DNA from: an uncultured Pelagibacteraceae bacterium
GTDB taxonomy: Bacteria > Pseudomonadota > Alphaproteobacteria > Pelagibacterales > Pelagibacteraceae
Direction: 5' to 3'
Length of the DNA stretch: 64,000 nucleotides
Assembly: GCA_902532565.1 (NCBI GenBank)
Contig: CACAIR010000001.1
Coordinates: 101,991-165,990, forward strand
Positions 52,273-62,055 of this stretch are shown here, piece by piece. Below the pieces are notes generated by a model. That model worked only from the letters and a program-made list of their open reading frames with translations, ran no database searches and had not been told where the DNA came from. Positions within the stretch are counted from its first letter, which is position 1; every line of letters begins with the position of its first letter. The position numbers and the translations under genes are program-made.

Positions 52273-53679
52273 ATGAGTGCAAGCGACGTTTTAAAAACAA
52301 TCAAAGATAAAGAGATTGAATACGTAGATTTAAGATTCACTGATCCAAGAGGTAAACTTCAGCATGTAACCATGGATGCTAAAATGGTTGATGATGAAAT
52401 GTTAAATGAAGGGATTTTTTTTGATGGATCATCTATTGCAGGTTGGAAGGCTATAAACGAATCTGACATGATACTTAAGCCTGATTTATCAAGAGCAATT
52501 GTAGACCCTTTTACGTCTCATAATACGCTAAACCTTTTTTGTGATATATTGGATGCGATAAAAAAAGATCCATATGAAAGAGATCCTAGAGGTACAGCAA
52601 AAAAAGCTGAGGCATACTTAAAAAGTTCAGGTATTGGAGATAAAGCATTTTTTGGACCTGAGGCAGAATTTTTTGTATTTGATGATGTAAGATTTAAAAA
52701 CGATATGAATGAAACTGGTTTTAAAATTGATAGCAAGGAAGGCCCTTATAATTCTGGAAAAGAATATGAAAATGGAAACATGGGTCACAGACCAGGAATA
52801 AAAGGTGGTTACTTCCCGGTTCCACCAGTAGATAGTGAACAAGATATGAGAAGCGAATATTTGAAAGCAATGAAAGACATGGGTATTAAAGTTGAAAAAC
52901 ATCATCATGAAGTTGCTCCGAGTCAACATGAGCTAGGAATGTATTTTGGTACTTTGGTAGATCAAGCTGACAATTTACAACTTTATAAGTATGCAGTTCA
53001 TATGGTTTCTCATTCATTTGGTAAAACTGCAACTTTTATGCCTAAACCTGTAAAAGGTGATAATGGTTCTGGAATGCATGTTCATCAATCGATTTGGAAA
53101 GGAGATACTGCATTATTTTCAGGTGATAAATATGCTGGTTTATCTGATACTGCTCTGCATTATATTGGAGGAATTCTAAAACATGCTAAAGCCATTAACG
53201 CGTTTTCAAATGCTACTACAAATAGCTATAAAAGACTAATTCCAGGTTTTGAGGCTCCAGTTTTATTGGCTTATTCTGCTAGAAATAGATCGGCATCATG
53301 TAGAATTCCAATAACTTTAAGTAAAAAAGCTGCCAGATGTGAAATTAGATTTGGCGATGCAGCTGGTAATCCTTATTTAACTTTTGCCGCCATGTTAATG
53401 GCTGGTTTAGATGGGATTAAAAATAAAATTGATCCAGGTAAATCATTTGATAAAGATCTTTATGCTTTATCTGAAGATGAGGTAAAAAAGATCCCAACTG
53501 TTTGTGGTTCTTTAAGAGAAGCAATGGAAAGTCTTGATAAAGATAGAGATTTTTTAAAACAAGGTGATGTTTTTACTGACGATCAAATAGATGCTTACAT
53601 AGCATTAAAATTTGAGGAAATACATAATTTCGAGCACACTCCTCATCCGATTGAGTTCGAAATGTATTACAGTTGTTAA
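52273..53679 (+). CDS. glnA: type I glutamine synthetase
   Basis: 468 residues, forming glutamine from glutamate and ammonium. Motifs: [10 protein letters not shown], the ATP loop [16 protein letters not shown], the glutamate-site RIPGF-like [13 protein letters not shown], and the adenylylation Tyr in [10 protein letters not shown] strong AAAGGAGAG ribosome site is upstream in a 140-base spacer; I saw no glutamine riboswitch or sigma-54 promoter there. It ends four bases before the small ORF on the other strand. Confidence 0.97.
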   Translation: MSASDVLKTIKDKEIEYVDLRFTDPRGKLQHVTMDAKMVDDEMLNEGIFFDGSSIAGWKAINESDMILKPDLSRAIVDPFTSHNTLNLFCDILDAIKKDPYERDPRGTAKKAEAYLKSSGIGDKAFFGPEAEFFVFDDVRFKNDMNETGFKIDSKEGPYNSGKEYENGNMGHRPGIKGGYFPVPPVDSEQDMRSEYLKAMKDMGIKVEKHHHEVAPSQHELGMYFGTLVDQADNLQLYKYAVHMVSHSFGKTATFMPKPVKGDNGSGMHVHQSIWKGDTALFSGDKYAGLSDTALHYIGGILKHAKAINAFSNATTNSYKRLIPGFEAPVLLAYSARNRSASCRIPITLSKKAARCEIRFGDAAGNPYLTFAAMLMAGLDGIKNKIDPGKSFDKDLYALSEDEVKKIPTVCGSLREAMESLDKDRDFLKQGDVFTDDQIDAYIALKFEEIHNFEHTPHPIEFEMYYSC

Positions 53680-53682
53680 ATA

Positions 53683-53853
53683 TTATTGTCTAGTTTTAGC
53701 AATTTTATCTTTGCCAGAACCTTTTTTAACAATGTAATCTTGAGTTCCGTTTGCTCCAGTATTCACAGATTTTATAAGAGATCTTAAAAAATTTTTTCTT
53801 TTCTCTTTTCTGTCTTCTGAATAAATCAAATTTCTAAATTCAAAAACATTCAT
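53683..53853 (-). CDS. small basic 56-residue protein of unknown function
   Basis: Missing from the ORF track because of its length. The frame from ATG 53853 reads MNVFEFRNLIYSEDRKEKRK and continues with LIKSVNTGANGTQDYIVKK to a TAA at 53683, giving 56 residues, basic and with no TM segment. A possible AAGG ribosome site precedes it at long spacing. It is about 57 bases downstream of the SufA-like gene on the same strand, so it may be the last gene of the suf operon. Family unknown. Confidence 0.6.
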   Translation of the reverse strand: MNVFEFRNLIYSEDRKEKRKNFLRSLIKSVNTGANGTQDYIVKKGSGKDKIAKTRQ

Positions 53854-53910
53854 AGGTATTTACTACCTTATCTATGCATTTATTGCAACTCTGATATGTT
53901 CAAAATGGGA

Positions 53911-54243
53911 CTATATTTTAAATGACTCTCCACATCCACAACGCTCTGTTTCATTTGGGTTATTAAAAACAAAAGTTGAGGAGAAATCCTCTTTTTTGTA
54001 ATCCATTTCAGTGCCTAATAGGTACATAACCGCAGCTGAGTCTATAAATACCTTAACCCCTTTGTCTTCTATAACTTCATCATTTGGATTAATTTCTTTT
54101 GAATATTCCATAACATAGGACATACCAGCACAACCACCTGATTTAACTGAAACTCTTACGCCCACAGAATCCTTTTGTGCTCCTAACATTATCTCTTTAA
54201 TTCTCGTTGCAGCATTATCACTCAATTTAATAATAGGGCTCAT
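53911..54243 (-). CDS. sufA: HesB/IscA/SufA family iron-sulfur carrier
   Basis: About 110 residues from ATG 54243. The three A-type carrier cysteines are in SGGCAGMSYVMEY and the terminal RCGCGES. It carries nascent Fe-S clusters to apoproteins. The track start at 54306 would overlap most of the start of sufT coding and is rejected; the ATG overlaps the sufT stop by one base. Confidence 0.92.
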   Translation of the reverse strand: MSPIIKLSDNAATRIKEIMLGAQKDSVGVRVSVKSGGCAGMSYVMEYSKEINPNDEVIEDKGVKVFIDSAAVMYLLGTEMDYKKEDFSSTFVFNNPNETERCGCGESFKI

Positions 54244-54539
54244 TATAAATTTAACTCCAATTTTGCTGCATCTGACATCATGTCTTTTGTCCATGGCGGA
54301 TCCCAAACCAATTGAAGATCAACAGCATCTATCCCTTCAACTTGCATCGCACCATTTTTAACTTCTTTTGGCAAACTCTCGGCAACTGGACAATTAGGAG
54401 TTGTAAGTGTCATTTTAATTTCAGCCTTTCTACCTTTAACTTTAATATCATAAATTAAACCAAGTTCATATATATTTACAGGTAATTCAGGATCGTAAAT
54501 TTTTCTTATTTCATCAATAATTTTTGTTTTAATTTCCAT
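54243..54539 (-). CDS. sufT: SufT/DUF59 (MIP18-family) iron-sulfur maturation protein
   Basis: About 98 residues from ATG 54539. DUF59 features are YDPELPVNIYELGLIYDI and the Cys in LTTPNCPVAESLP. It helps mature Fe-S proteins. It sits between sufU and sufA, each joined by minimal spacers. Confidence 0.92.
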   Translation of the reverse strand: MEIKTKIIDEIRKIYDPELPVNIYELGLIYDIKVKGRKAEIKMTLTTPNCPVAESLPKEVKNGAMQVEGIDAVDLQLVWDPPWTKDMMSDAAKLELNL

Positions 54540-54543
54540 ATGA

Positions 54544-55008
54544 TTAATCCTCAGTACTAACTTGTTTTCCATCGTTCTCCATTGCAGAAACTAATGTATG
54601 CCATGATAAAGTAGCGCATTTAACTCTCATAGGATATTGTTTAACTCCTGATAAACACATTAATTTTGTTTTATCATCATCTTTTAAAATTTGATTTTTT
54701 AGATTTGGATTTTCTTTAATCATACCTAAAAAATCCTCAATTATTTCTTTTGCTTCATTATCACTCTTACCTTTAATCAAATCAGTCATTATTGATGCTG
54801 ATGCCATTGAAATTGCGCATCCACTGCCCTCAAAAGATATATCTTCTACTTTCCTTTGATCATTTAATTTCAAATACACATGTACATTGTCTCCACATAA
54901 CGGATTATTACCTTTTGCATCTTTGTTAAAATTTTCTGTTTTTCCTAAATTTCTAGGATTCTTTCCGTGTTCTAGTATTATCTCTTGATATAATTCTTTT
55001 AGATTCAT
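54544..55008 (-). CDS. sufU: SufU/IscU-type iron-sulfur scaffold
   Basis: 154 residues with the three scaffold cysteines in NPLCGDNVHVY, GSGCAISMASAS and RVKCATLSW, and the SufU-type insertion between the second and third. It accepts sulfur from SufS or acts as scaffold. Its start overlaps the sufS stop by four bases. Confidence 0.92.
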   Translation of the reverse strand: MNLKELYQEIILEHGKNPRNLGKTENFNKDAKGNNPLCGDNVHVYLKLNDQRKVEDISFEGSGCAISMASASIMTDLIKGKSDNEAKEIIEDFLGMIKENPNLKNQILKDDDKTKLMCLSGVKQYPMRVKCATLSWHTLVSAMENDGKQVSTED

Positions 55009-56225
55009 TTTAAGTCAAAAATTTTTTTACAATTTTTAATTCCATCATTTAATTTATCTAAGTCATCTTTAGTATTATAAACTCCCAAGGATGCCCTAGC
55101 ACTTGCAGGAATACCTAATTTATCATGAAGTATTTGGCAACAATGATGACCAGCTCTTATAGCAACTCCAGTTTCATCTAAAATAGTTGCAATATCATGT
55201 GGATGAACTCCTTCAATCGTGAAGGATAATACCCCACTCCGATCTTTAGGATTACCAATTAATTTTACAGAATTATCCTTTTTTAAAATTTCCTGACCGT
55301 ATTCTATTAATTCTTTTTCATGTTTAATAATATTTTCTATACCGATACTTTCTAGAAATTTTATTGATTGATCAAACGCAATTACTTGTGCTGTGGCCAT
55401 TGTTCCAGCCTCATACTTATTTGGAAGTGCACCATAAGAAATTCTATCTTTTTTTACTTCATTTATCATGCCTCCTCCTCCTTGATAAGGTGGAAGTTGC
55501 TCTAACCATTTCTTTTTTCCATACAAAACTCCCAGTCCTGTTGGCCCATACATCTTATGACATGAAATGGCGTAAAAATCACAATCTAAATCTTGCATAT
55601 CTAATTTTAAATGTGGTCCTCCCTGACATCCATCTACTACTACCACGATCCCTTTTGAATGTGCTAATTGAGTTATTTCTTTGATTGGTAAAACTGCCCC
55701 AGTAACATTTGACAAATGTGTAATAGCTATTACTTTGGTTTTGTTTGTAATTTCTCTTTCTATATTTTCAATCGGAATATCTCCGTTTTCATTTATCTCT
55801 GCAAACTTTATTTTAATGTTTTTAGATTTTCTTAAAAAATGCCATGGAACATAATTTGAATGATGCTCTAATTCAGTAATTAAAATTTCATCATTTGGTT
55901 CCAGGATTTCCTGACCAAGAGTATTAGCGACTAAATTCAAAGCCTCTGTAGCTCCTTTAGTAAATACAATTTCATTTTTATCTTTCGCATTTATATATTT
56001 TTGAACTGAGGACCTTGTATTTTCATACAAATTTGTTGCTGCTACAGCCAAATAATGAATACTTCTTCCTACATTTGAAAATTGTTTGGAGTAAAAATCA
56101 TTTATTCTATCTAAAACCACTTTGGGTTTTTGAGATGAATTAGCACTATCTAAGTAAACTAAATCATTATTCTGAATTTTTTCGTCAAAAATCGGAAATT
56201 CTTTTTTAACATTGTTTATATTCAT
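55005..56225 (-). CDS. sufS: SufS cysteine desulfurase
   Basis: 406-residue PLP enzyme of group II. The PLP lysine is in AISCHKMYGPTGLGVLYGKK and the persulfide Cys in RAGHHCCQILHDKLG. It donates sulfur from cysteine to SufU/SufBCD. It overlaps sufD by four bases. Confidence 0.95.
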   Translation of the reverse strand: MNINNVKKEFPIFDEKIQNNDLVYLDSANSSQKPKVVLDRINDFYSKQFSNVGRSIHYLAVAATNLYENTRSSVQKYINAKDKNEIVFTKGATEALNLVANTLGQEILEPNDEILITELEHHSNYVPWHFLRKSKNIKIKFAEINENGDIPIENIEREITNKTKVIAITHLSNVTGAVLPIKEITQLAHSKGIVVVVDGCQGGPHLKLDMQDLDCDFYAISCHKMYGPTGLGVLYGKKKWLEQLPPYQGGGGMINEVKKDRISYGALPNKYEAGTMATAQVIAFDQSIKFLESIGIENIIKHEKELIEYGQEILKKDNSVKLIGNPKDRSGVLSFTIEGVHPHDIATILDETGVAIRAGHHCCQILHDKLGIPASARASLGVYNTKDDLDKLNDGIKNCKKIFDLK

Positions 56226-57469
56226 TCTTTTAATCCTATAATATTTTTAATTAGGTTTTTTATTTCTGAGTCAGTGATCTTTTCAACTACATCTAATAAA
56301 AACCCATTTATCAAAAGTTCTTTTGATTGTTGATAATTTAAACCTCTAGACATTAAATAAAAAATAGAGTCTTCATTTAAACTCCCAGATGCTGATCCAT
56401 GAGAACATCTTACGTCATCAGCATAAATTTCTAATTCTGGTTTTGCATTAAACTCTGATGTTTCATCTAATAATATTGCCTTACTTAATTGATACCCATC
56501 AGTTTTTTGAGCTTTTGAGTTTACAAATATTTTTCCTTGATATGCAGATTTCGAGTTTTTTCCAAGAACACTTTTTATTAGCTGATAGCTTTTAGTGTTC
56601 TCAATTAAATGGTTTATTGTAGTTCTTATTTCGTGTTGTTGATTTTCCTTTAATGAAAAAACTCCATTAACAAAAGCAGAGGAATATTCGCCATTTAAAT
56701 TACAATTAATTTCATTTTTTAAATAATCTGAACCAGCAGATAATATAAATGTTTCTGAAACACTGTTATTACCCTGTTCAATATTATTAAAAGAGTATTT
56801 TAAATTATCATTTTTAAATTTATCAATTTTATAATTTTTAAGAATTGCATCTTGTTTTAAATTAAAGTTGTAAAAAATATTTATAAAGTTTTTAGCAGTG
56901 TTATTAGTAAAAAAATCAATAAGCTTTAAGCAGCTGTTTTCACCTAATTCAAAATCTAATCTTAAATTGATATTTGTTGACTTTATTTTATCATCTGTTG
57001 AGTGGTAAATAATCAAGGGTTTATTTAATGAATAATTCTTCTTAATAAAAATTTTAAAGACTTTATGAGTGAATGCGCTATTTAAATCAATTAATGAGTT
57101 TTTGTAATCAAATGATACATCTGTTTTGGTTTCATCAGTTAGTTGAATTTTGTTTTGGTCTTCATAATTAAAATCAATTTTTTCTATTCTACCATTTATA
57201 AAGATAATTTTATTATGTTCTAAACCATCAACAAAAATAGATGTATCAATTTTATTGGATTGTAAATAATCATTAAAAAAACTTAAATCACCAATATTTT
57301 TTTTTATGATTTGACTAATGTCTAAAAATTTCCAATCCTCTTGTTTTCTATTTGGAAAACCACTTTCTATAAACTTATTTAGATAATCTTTTTTTATTTC
57401 AAATTCCTCCTTAGAAATTTTAGAAGTTTTTATTATTTTATGAAAATCTGATAGTAATTGTTCGCTCAT
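56222..57469 (-). CDS. sufD: SufD Fe-S assembly protein
   Basis: 415-residue beta-helix protein paired with SufB and SufC. The conserved C-terminal segment EIYADDVRCSHGSASGSLNED and FYLMSRGLNYQQSKELLINGF are typical. The N-terminal 130 residues diverge strongly. It begins one base after sufC. Confidence 0.93.
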   Translation of the reverse strand: MSEQLLSDFHKIIKTSKISKEEFEIKKDYLNKFIESGFPNRKQEDWKFLDISQIIKKNIGDLSFFNDYLQSNKIDTSIFVDGLEHNKIIFINGRIEKIDFNYEDQNKIQLTDETKTDVSFDYKNSLIDLNSAFTHKVFKIFIKKNYSLNKPLIIYHSTDDKIKSTNINLRLDFELGENSCLKLIDFFTNNTAKNFINIFYNFNLKQDAILKNYKIDKFKNDNLKYSFNNIEQGNNSVSETFILSAGSDYLKNEINCNLNGEYSSAFVNGVFSLKENQQHEIRTTINHLIENTKSYQLIKSVLGKNSKSAYQGKIFVNSKAQKTDGYQLSKAILLDETSEFNAKPELEIYADDVRCSHGSASGSLNEDSIFYLMSRGLNYQQSKELLINGFLLDVVEKITDSEIKNLIKNIIGLKE

Positions 57470-58204
57470 TTAATTAAAACTTTCGTATCCTTTTTTTTCT
57501 AATTCAATCGCTAATTCGGGACCACCAGATCTAATTATTTTTCCATTCATTAAGACATGAACAAAATCCGGTTTAATGTAATCTAATAATCTTTGATAAT
57601 GGGTTATTATTAAGAAAGAGTTATCTTTATTTCTTAAAGTATTAACTCCATCTGCAACAATCTTTAGCGCGTCTATGTCTAGACCTGAGTCTGTCTCGTC
57701 TAAAATGGATAATTTCGGTGCCAGCATGGACATTTGTAAAATTTCATTTTTCTTTTTTTCTCCGCCTGAAAACCCAACATTCAATTGTCTATTCAGTTTT
57801 TCTTCGTCAAATTTTAATTCTTTAGCTTTTTCTTTAACAAGTTTTAAAAATTCAATAGCATCTAATTCTTTTTGACCTCGTGCTTTTCTAATTGCATTCA
57901 AAGATGTTTTTAAAAATATATTTGTATTCACGCCTGGAATTTCTAATGGATATTGGAAAGCTAAAAATATTCCTTTATGTGCTCTCTCTTCTGTCTCAAG
58001 ATCAAATAAATTTTTGTCTTCATATAAGATTTCCCCTGAAACCTTGTAACCTTTTTTTCCTGATAGAATGTTAGATAATGTGCTTTTTCCCGAACCATTT
58101 GGACCCATTATTGCGTGAACTTCGCCAGGATTTATGTTTAATGAAAACTCCTTTAAAATGGATTTATTTTCAACGTTCGCATTTAAATTACTTATCTTAA
58201 GCAT
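57470..58204 (-). CDS. sufC: SufC Fe-S assembly ATPase
   Basis: 244-residue ABC ATPase: Walker A GPNGSGKSTLSNILSG, signature FSGGEKKKNEILQM and Walker B LSILDETDSGLDIDALK are canonical SufC. It drives the SufBC2D complex. Its start overlaps the sufB stop by one base. Confidence 0.96.
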   Translation of the reverse strand: MLKISNLNANVENKSILKEFSLNINPGEVHAIMGPNGSGKSTLSNILSGKKGYKVSGEILYEDKNLFDLETEERAHKGIFLAFQYPLEIPGVNTNIFLKTSLNAIRKARGQKELDAIEFLKLVKEKAKELKFDEEKLNRQLNVGFSGGEKKKNEILQMSMLAPKLSILDETDSGLDIDALKIVADGVNTLRNKDNSFLIITHYQRLLDYIKPDFVHVLMNGKIIRSGGPELAIELEKKGYESFN

Positions 58205-59646
58205 TAACCAACACTCCCTTCTAAACTAATACCTACAAGTTTCTGTGCTTCGACTGCAAATTCCATTGGTAGCTGTTGTAATACCTCTTTACAAAAACCA
58301 TTAACAATTAATCCTACGGCTTCTTCAGGGTTAAGTCCTCTTGTTTGACAATAATGTAATTGTTCTTCACTAATTTTTGATGTTGTAGCTTCGTGTGCAA
58401 TATTTGAATCAAAGTTTTTATTCTTAATATAAGGTACTGTATGCGCCCCACACTTATTTCCCATTAATAGAGAGTCACATTGTGTGTAGTTACTAGAATT
58501 CTTAGCTTTTGAATTAATATCTACTAAACCTCTGTAAGTCATGTCAGAAAATCCAGCACTTATACCTTTGGAAATAATTTTACTCTTTGTATTTTTTCCT
58601 AAATGAATCATTTTTGTACCGGTATCTGCTTTTTGGTGATTGTTGGTAATTGCTATAGAGTAAAACTCACCAATTGAATTATCACCTTTTAATATACAGC
58701 TTGGATATTTCCAAGTTATAGCTGAACCTGTTTCAACTTGTGTCCAAGAAATCTTAGAATTTTTTCCTTTACAAATTCCTCTTTTAGTTACAAAATTATA
58801 AATTCCTCCTTTGCCATTTTCGTCTCCTGGATACCAATTTTGTACAGTTGAGTATTTTATTTCTGCATCGTCTAAAGCAATCAATTCAACATTTGCTGCA
58901 TGTAATTGATTTTCGTCTCTCATTGGAGCGGTACATCCCTCTAAGTAACTCACATAACTCCCTTTATCAGCAATAATTAATGTTCTCTCAAATTGACCTG
59001 TCTCAGATGCATTGATTCTAAAATAAGTTGATAGTTCCATAGGGCACTTAACACCCTCAGGAATATAAACAAATGATCCATCAGTGAAAACAGCAGAGTT
59101 TAATGTGGCAAAGAAATGATCAGTAATTGGTATTACTGTACCTAAATATTTTTTTACAAGCTCGGGATATTTTTGAATTGCCTCTGACATTGAACAAAAA
59201 ATTATTCCGTGTTTAGTTAATTCACCTTTAAAAGTAGTTGCCACTGAGACAGAGTCAAATACAGCATCAACAGCGATTCCATTTAATCTTGCCTGTTCTT
59301 GTAATGGAATTCCAAGTTTTTTATATGTTTCTAAAAGTTTTGGATCAAGTTCATCTAAACTTTTTGGTTTATCATTCATGCTTTTAGGAGCTGAATAATA
59401 ATATAAATCTTGATAGTCAATTTTGGGATATTTTGGTTTTTGCCAATTAGGTTCTTTTAAAAGTTTTAAACGCTCATAAGCTTTTAACCTAAAGTTTAAC
59501 ATCCATTCTGGCTCTTTTTTAATATTTGAAATAAATTTAATTACATCTTCATTCAGTCCTTTAGGAGCCTTTATATTTTCAATATCAGTTGTAAAACCGT
59601 ATTTATAATCCTTTAATTTTTCTATATCTTTTTCTCTAGTATCCAT
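58204..59646 (-). CDS. sufB: SufB Fe-S scaffold subunit
   Basis: 480 residues. SufB features include [40 protein letters not shown] with a conserved Cys, and [20 protein letters not shown] near the C terminus. It is the scaffold for cluster assembly. It starts two bases after iscR. Confidence 0.97.
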   Translation of the reverse strand: MDTREKDIEKLKDYKYGFTTDIENIKAPKGLNEDVIKFISNIKKEPEWMLNFRLKAYERLKLLKEPNWQKPKYPKIDYQDLYYYSAPKSMNDKPKSLDELDPKLLETYKKLGIPLQEQARLNGIAVDAVFDSVSVATTFKGELTKHGIIFCSMSEAIQKYPELVKKYLGTVIPITDHFFATLNSAVFTDGSFVYIPEGVKCPMELSTYFRINASETGQFERTLIIADKGSYVSYLEGCTAPMRDENQLHAANVELIALDDAEIKYSTVQNWYPGDENGKGGIYNFVTKRGICKGKNSKISWTQVETGSAITWKYPSCILKGDNSIGEFYSIAITNNHQKADTGTKMIHLGKNTKSKIISKGISAGFSDMTYRGLVDINSKAKNSSNYTQCDSLLMGNKCGAHTVPYIKNKNFDSNIAHEATTSKISEEQLHYCQTRGLNPEEAVGLIVNGFCKEVLQQLPMEFAVEAQKLVGISLEGSVG

Positions 59647-59648
59647 AT

Positions 59649-60074
59649 CTAAACTCTTCTCTCAGAATTATCTTTAACTAAATCCTCTAAACTTTTTTCT
59701 TTAAAAAAATTGTTAATATGGTTTTCAAGTTCATCCCAAAGATTATGTGTAAGACATTTGGTAGCTTTGCCGGTACATCCCTTTTTCGAATCTTTTTTAC
59801 ATTGAACTGTTTTTACTTTTTCATCTACTGCATCAAAAATGTTCGTTAACTTTATCTCTTTTGCTTTTTTATTTAAAATATACCCTCCTTGAGTTCCTCT
59901 CACACTTTGAACTAGCTCTTTTTTTCTTAATTTTGAAAAGATTTGTTCTAAGTAATCTAAGGAAATTCCTTGCCTTAATGATATGTCTCTAAGAGAAACT
60001 GGGTTGATATTATTAAATCTCGCCAAGTCTACTAAAGCCATTACCGCATATCTGCCTTTAGACGTTAATTTCAT
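59649..60074 (-). CDS. iscR: IscR/Rrf2-type Fe-S-sensing transcription regulator
   Basis: 141 residues: N-terminal winged helix ([34 protein letters not shown]) and three cluster-binding cysteines plus a His in [21 protein letters not shown]. It probably represses the operon when it holds a [2Fe-2S] cluster. A near-perfect type 1 IscR site lies in its own promoter, pointing to autoregulation. Confidence 0.95.
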   Translation of the reverse strand: MKLTSKGRYAVMALVDLARFNNINPVSLRDISLRQGISLDYLEQIFSKLRKKELVQSVRGTQGGYILNKKAKEIKLTNIFDAVDEKVKTVQCKKDSKKGCTGKATKCLTHNLWDELENHINNFFKEKSLEDLVKDNSERRV

Positions 60075-60094
60075 AAAACCGTTAATTTAGTGGG

Positions 60095-60122
60095 TATATA
60101 TAAACCTGACTAAAATAGTCAA
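60095..60122 (-). promoter_or_regulatory. probable iscR-suf promoter
   Basis: On the minus strand TTGACT (60117-60122) is spaced 16 bases from TATATA (60095-60100), resembling a sigma-70 promoter. It lies 20 bases before the iscR ATG. The IscR operator overlaps it, as expected for autorepression. Confidence 0.65.
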
Positions 60123-60126
60123 GTAT
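60102..60126. promoter_or_regulatory. IscR type 1 binding site
   Basis: A 25-base palindrome built on GACT-AAAAT-AGTC fits the IscR type 1 consensus ATASYYGACTRWWWYAGTCRRSTAT at 24 of 25 positions by my alignment; the flanks read AAACCT and AAGTAT. It overlaps the suf promoter, ahead of iscR. Such sites are bound by holo-IscR; the consensus comes from enterobacterial work, so applying it here is inference. Confidence 0.78.
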
Positions 60127-60209
60127 CTAAAATAAAAAAAAAACTAACATTTTGTCACGCAGTTATGATAAACCTAATTTTTTTTTGAGAATAGTAATCA
60201 ATACCAACT

Positions 60210-60866
60210 ATGGATAATAAAATTTTAGAAATATTTATTCCAGGACCAGCGGGCAGACTAGAAGCAAAATATTTTAAAAGTAAAAAGAATACATCTCCAA
60301 TAGCATTAGTTTTGCAGCCTCATCCTCAATATGGTGGAACTATGAATAATAAAGTAATTGTAGAAACTTTTAAGACATTTATGGAAAATGATTTTTCAGT
60401 TTGTAGAGTTAATTTTAGAGGTGTTGGAAAAAGTGATGGTGAATTTGATAATGGTCAAGGTGAATTAGCTGATGCTGCTGCAGCATTAGATTGGTTAGAA
60501 CGAGAAAATTTTGATAATTCTCAATGTTGGGTTTCAGGTTTCTCATTTGGCTCTCTGATAGCAATGCAATTGTTAATGCGTCGACCTGAAATAAATAGAT
60601 TTATTGCAATTTCTCCTCAGCCAAATGCTTATGATTTTTCATTTCTTTCTCCATGTCCAACTTCGGGATTGATGGTTTATGGAAAAAAGGATGAACTAGT
60701 ACCTCTAGAATATATAAAAGATTTAGATAAAAGGTTAAGCGCTCAAAAAGGAATTAAAGTAGAATTTCAATCTGTACCAGATGCAAATCATTTTTTTTCA
60801 AAAAATGAAAATCTATTAGTAAAATATTTAGATAAGTATATTAAAAAAGAAACTGCTCTTTACTAA
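60210..60866 (+). CDS. alpha/beta hydrolase family protein
   Basis: 218 residues. The nucleophile elbow is SGFSFGSLIAMQL, an oxyanion region is LQPHPQYGGTMNNK, the RGVGKSDGEF segment is typical of small hydrolases, and an acid-His pair is likely in GKKDELVP and DANHFF. Substrate unknown. The stop overlaps anmK in a CTAA shared by the convergent gene. Confidence 0.88.
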   Translation: MDNKILEIFIPGPAGRLEAKYFKSKKNTSPIALVLQPHPQYGGTMNNKVIVETFKTFMENDFSVCRVNFRGVGKSDGEFDNGQGELADAAAALDWLERENFDNSQCWVSGFSFGSLIAMQLLMRRPEINRFIAISPQPNAYDFSFLSPCPTSGLMVYGKKDELVPLEYIKDLDKRLSAQKGIKVEFQSVPDANHFFSKNENLLVKYLDKYIKKETALY

Positions 60867-62008
60867 AAATTATTAAGTATTTGACCTCCCTGAGAAGGTT
60901 TTTTACATCTGGTAGTATTAGGAAATGTTATCGGCAAATTCAAAAAACGTCTTACTGCGAGATATGCAAAAGCTTGAGACTCTATAAAATCTCCATTAAA
61001 TTTAAATTCATCAATATCTTTTATAATTTTTTTTTGGTTGGTAATAAATTTATTAATCTTTTTAATTAAAGTTACATTTTTTCTACCGCCGCCACAAAAA
61101 ATAAAATTTTTAACGTCTATATTATTCATTTGATTTATTCTTTTCAAACCTTCAGAAATCAAAAAAGCTGTAAATTCAGTTAAGGTTGCACACCCATCTT
61201 CTAGGCTTAATCCTTTTACAAAAGATATATCAAAATCATTTATATCCATCGATTCTTCAATAGATGAGATTTCAAAGTTTTCTTTTGCTTGGTTAAGTAT
61301 CAATTCGTTGACATTACCTGATAGAGCCAACAATCCCTTATCGTCAAATTTTTTATTGCTATTTTTTCTCAACCATTCATTTATCAAACAATTTCCAGGT
61401 CCAATATCATATGCATATATATTCTTTTTTATTTCTTTATCATCCAAGACTGTAGTAACATTTGTTATACCCCCGATATTTATAATATTGATTGGATAAT
61501 CTAATTTGAAATTTTCTCTTATTTTTTTTAAAATTAAATGATGAAATAAAGGAGTCAATGGTGCCCCCTGACCTCCATTATTTAGATCTTGTTGTCTAAA
61601 ATTGTTAATAACCGTACACTTTGTTAATTGGGATAAGAGATTACCATCTCCTATTTGTTTAGAGATTTTATCTTTAACCTGGTGATATACTGTTTGACCA
61701 TGAAAACCTATCAAGTTTGGTTCGGCTCCCTCCTCCTTAATAAATTCATTGATAATTTTTGCATTATAAATTGTAAATTTCTTTTCAATTTTGCTCAAAG
61801 TTGATGAGTTTTTTTTTAAATCCTCTGAATTACTTAAATTTTCTCTTATAAATATTAGATCACTGTATAATTGATCACTGAATTTATAATATTTATCTGA
61901 TATTTCTGTAAAATAATCATACCCGTCTGTTTTTATTAAAGATAAATCTACTCCATCCATAGAAGTTCCACTCATTAAACCTAAAACAGTGAATATCTTT
62001 TTTTTCAT
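60863..62008 (-). CDS. anmK: anhydro-N-acetylmuramic acid kinase
   Basis: 381 residues recycling murein anhydrosugars with ATP. It opens with the hallmark GLMSGTSMDGVDLSLI, has IGFHGQTVYH and NIGGITNVT, and NNGGQGAPLTPLFHH. It is divergent from tyrS, its usual neighbour in alphaproteobacteria. Confidence 0.94.
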   Translation of the reverse strand: MKKKIFTVLGLMSGTSMDGVDLSLIKTDGYDYFTEISDKYYKFSDQLYSDLIFIRENLSNSEDLKKNSSTLSKIEKKFTIYNAKIINEFIKEEGAEPNLIGFHGQTVYHQVKDKISKQIGDGNLLSQLTKCTVINNFRQQDLNNGGQGAPLTPLFHHLILKKIRENFKLDYPINIINIGGITNVTTVLDDKEIKKNIYAYDIGPGNCLINEWLRKNSNKKFDDKGLLALSGNVNELILNQAKENFEISSIEESMDINDFDISFVKGLSLEDGCATLTEFTAFLISEGLKRINQMNNIDVKNFIFCGGGRKNVTLIKKINKFITNQKKIIKDIDEFKFNGDFIESQAFAYLAVRRFLNLPITFPNTTRCKKPSQGGQILNNF

Positions 62009-62055
62009 ATTTATTTTTTTTTAGAAAAATTTGTATATTGTAGAAGTATAAGCTT

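Noticed and set aside
52627-52929. 100-codon minus-strand ORF inside glnA
   Set aside because: A shadow of glnA; composition and context give no support.
53680-53910. Non-coding RNA in the long spacer after glnA
   Set aside because: The reverse strand carries a clean 56-codon reading frame, which explains the spacer better.
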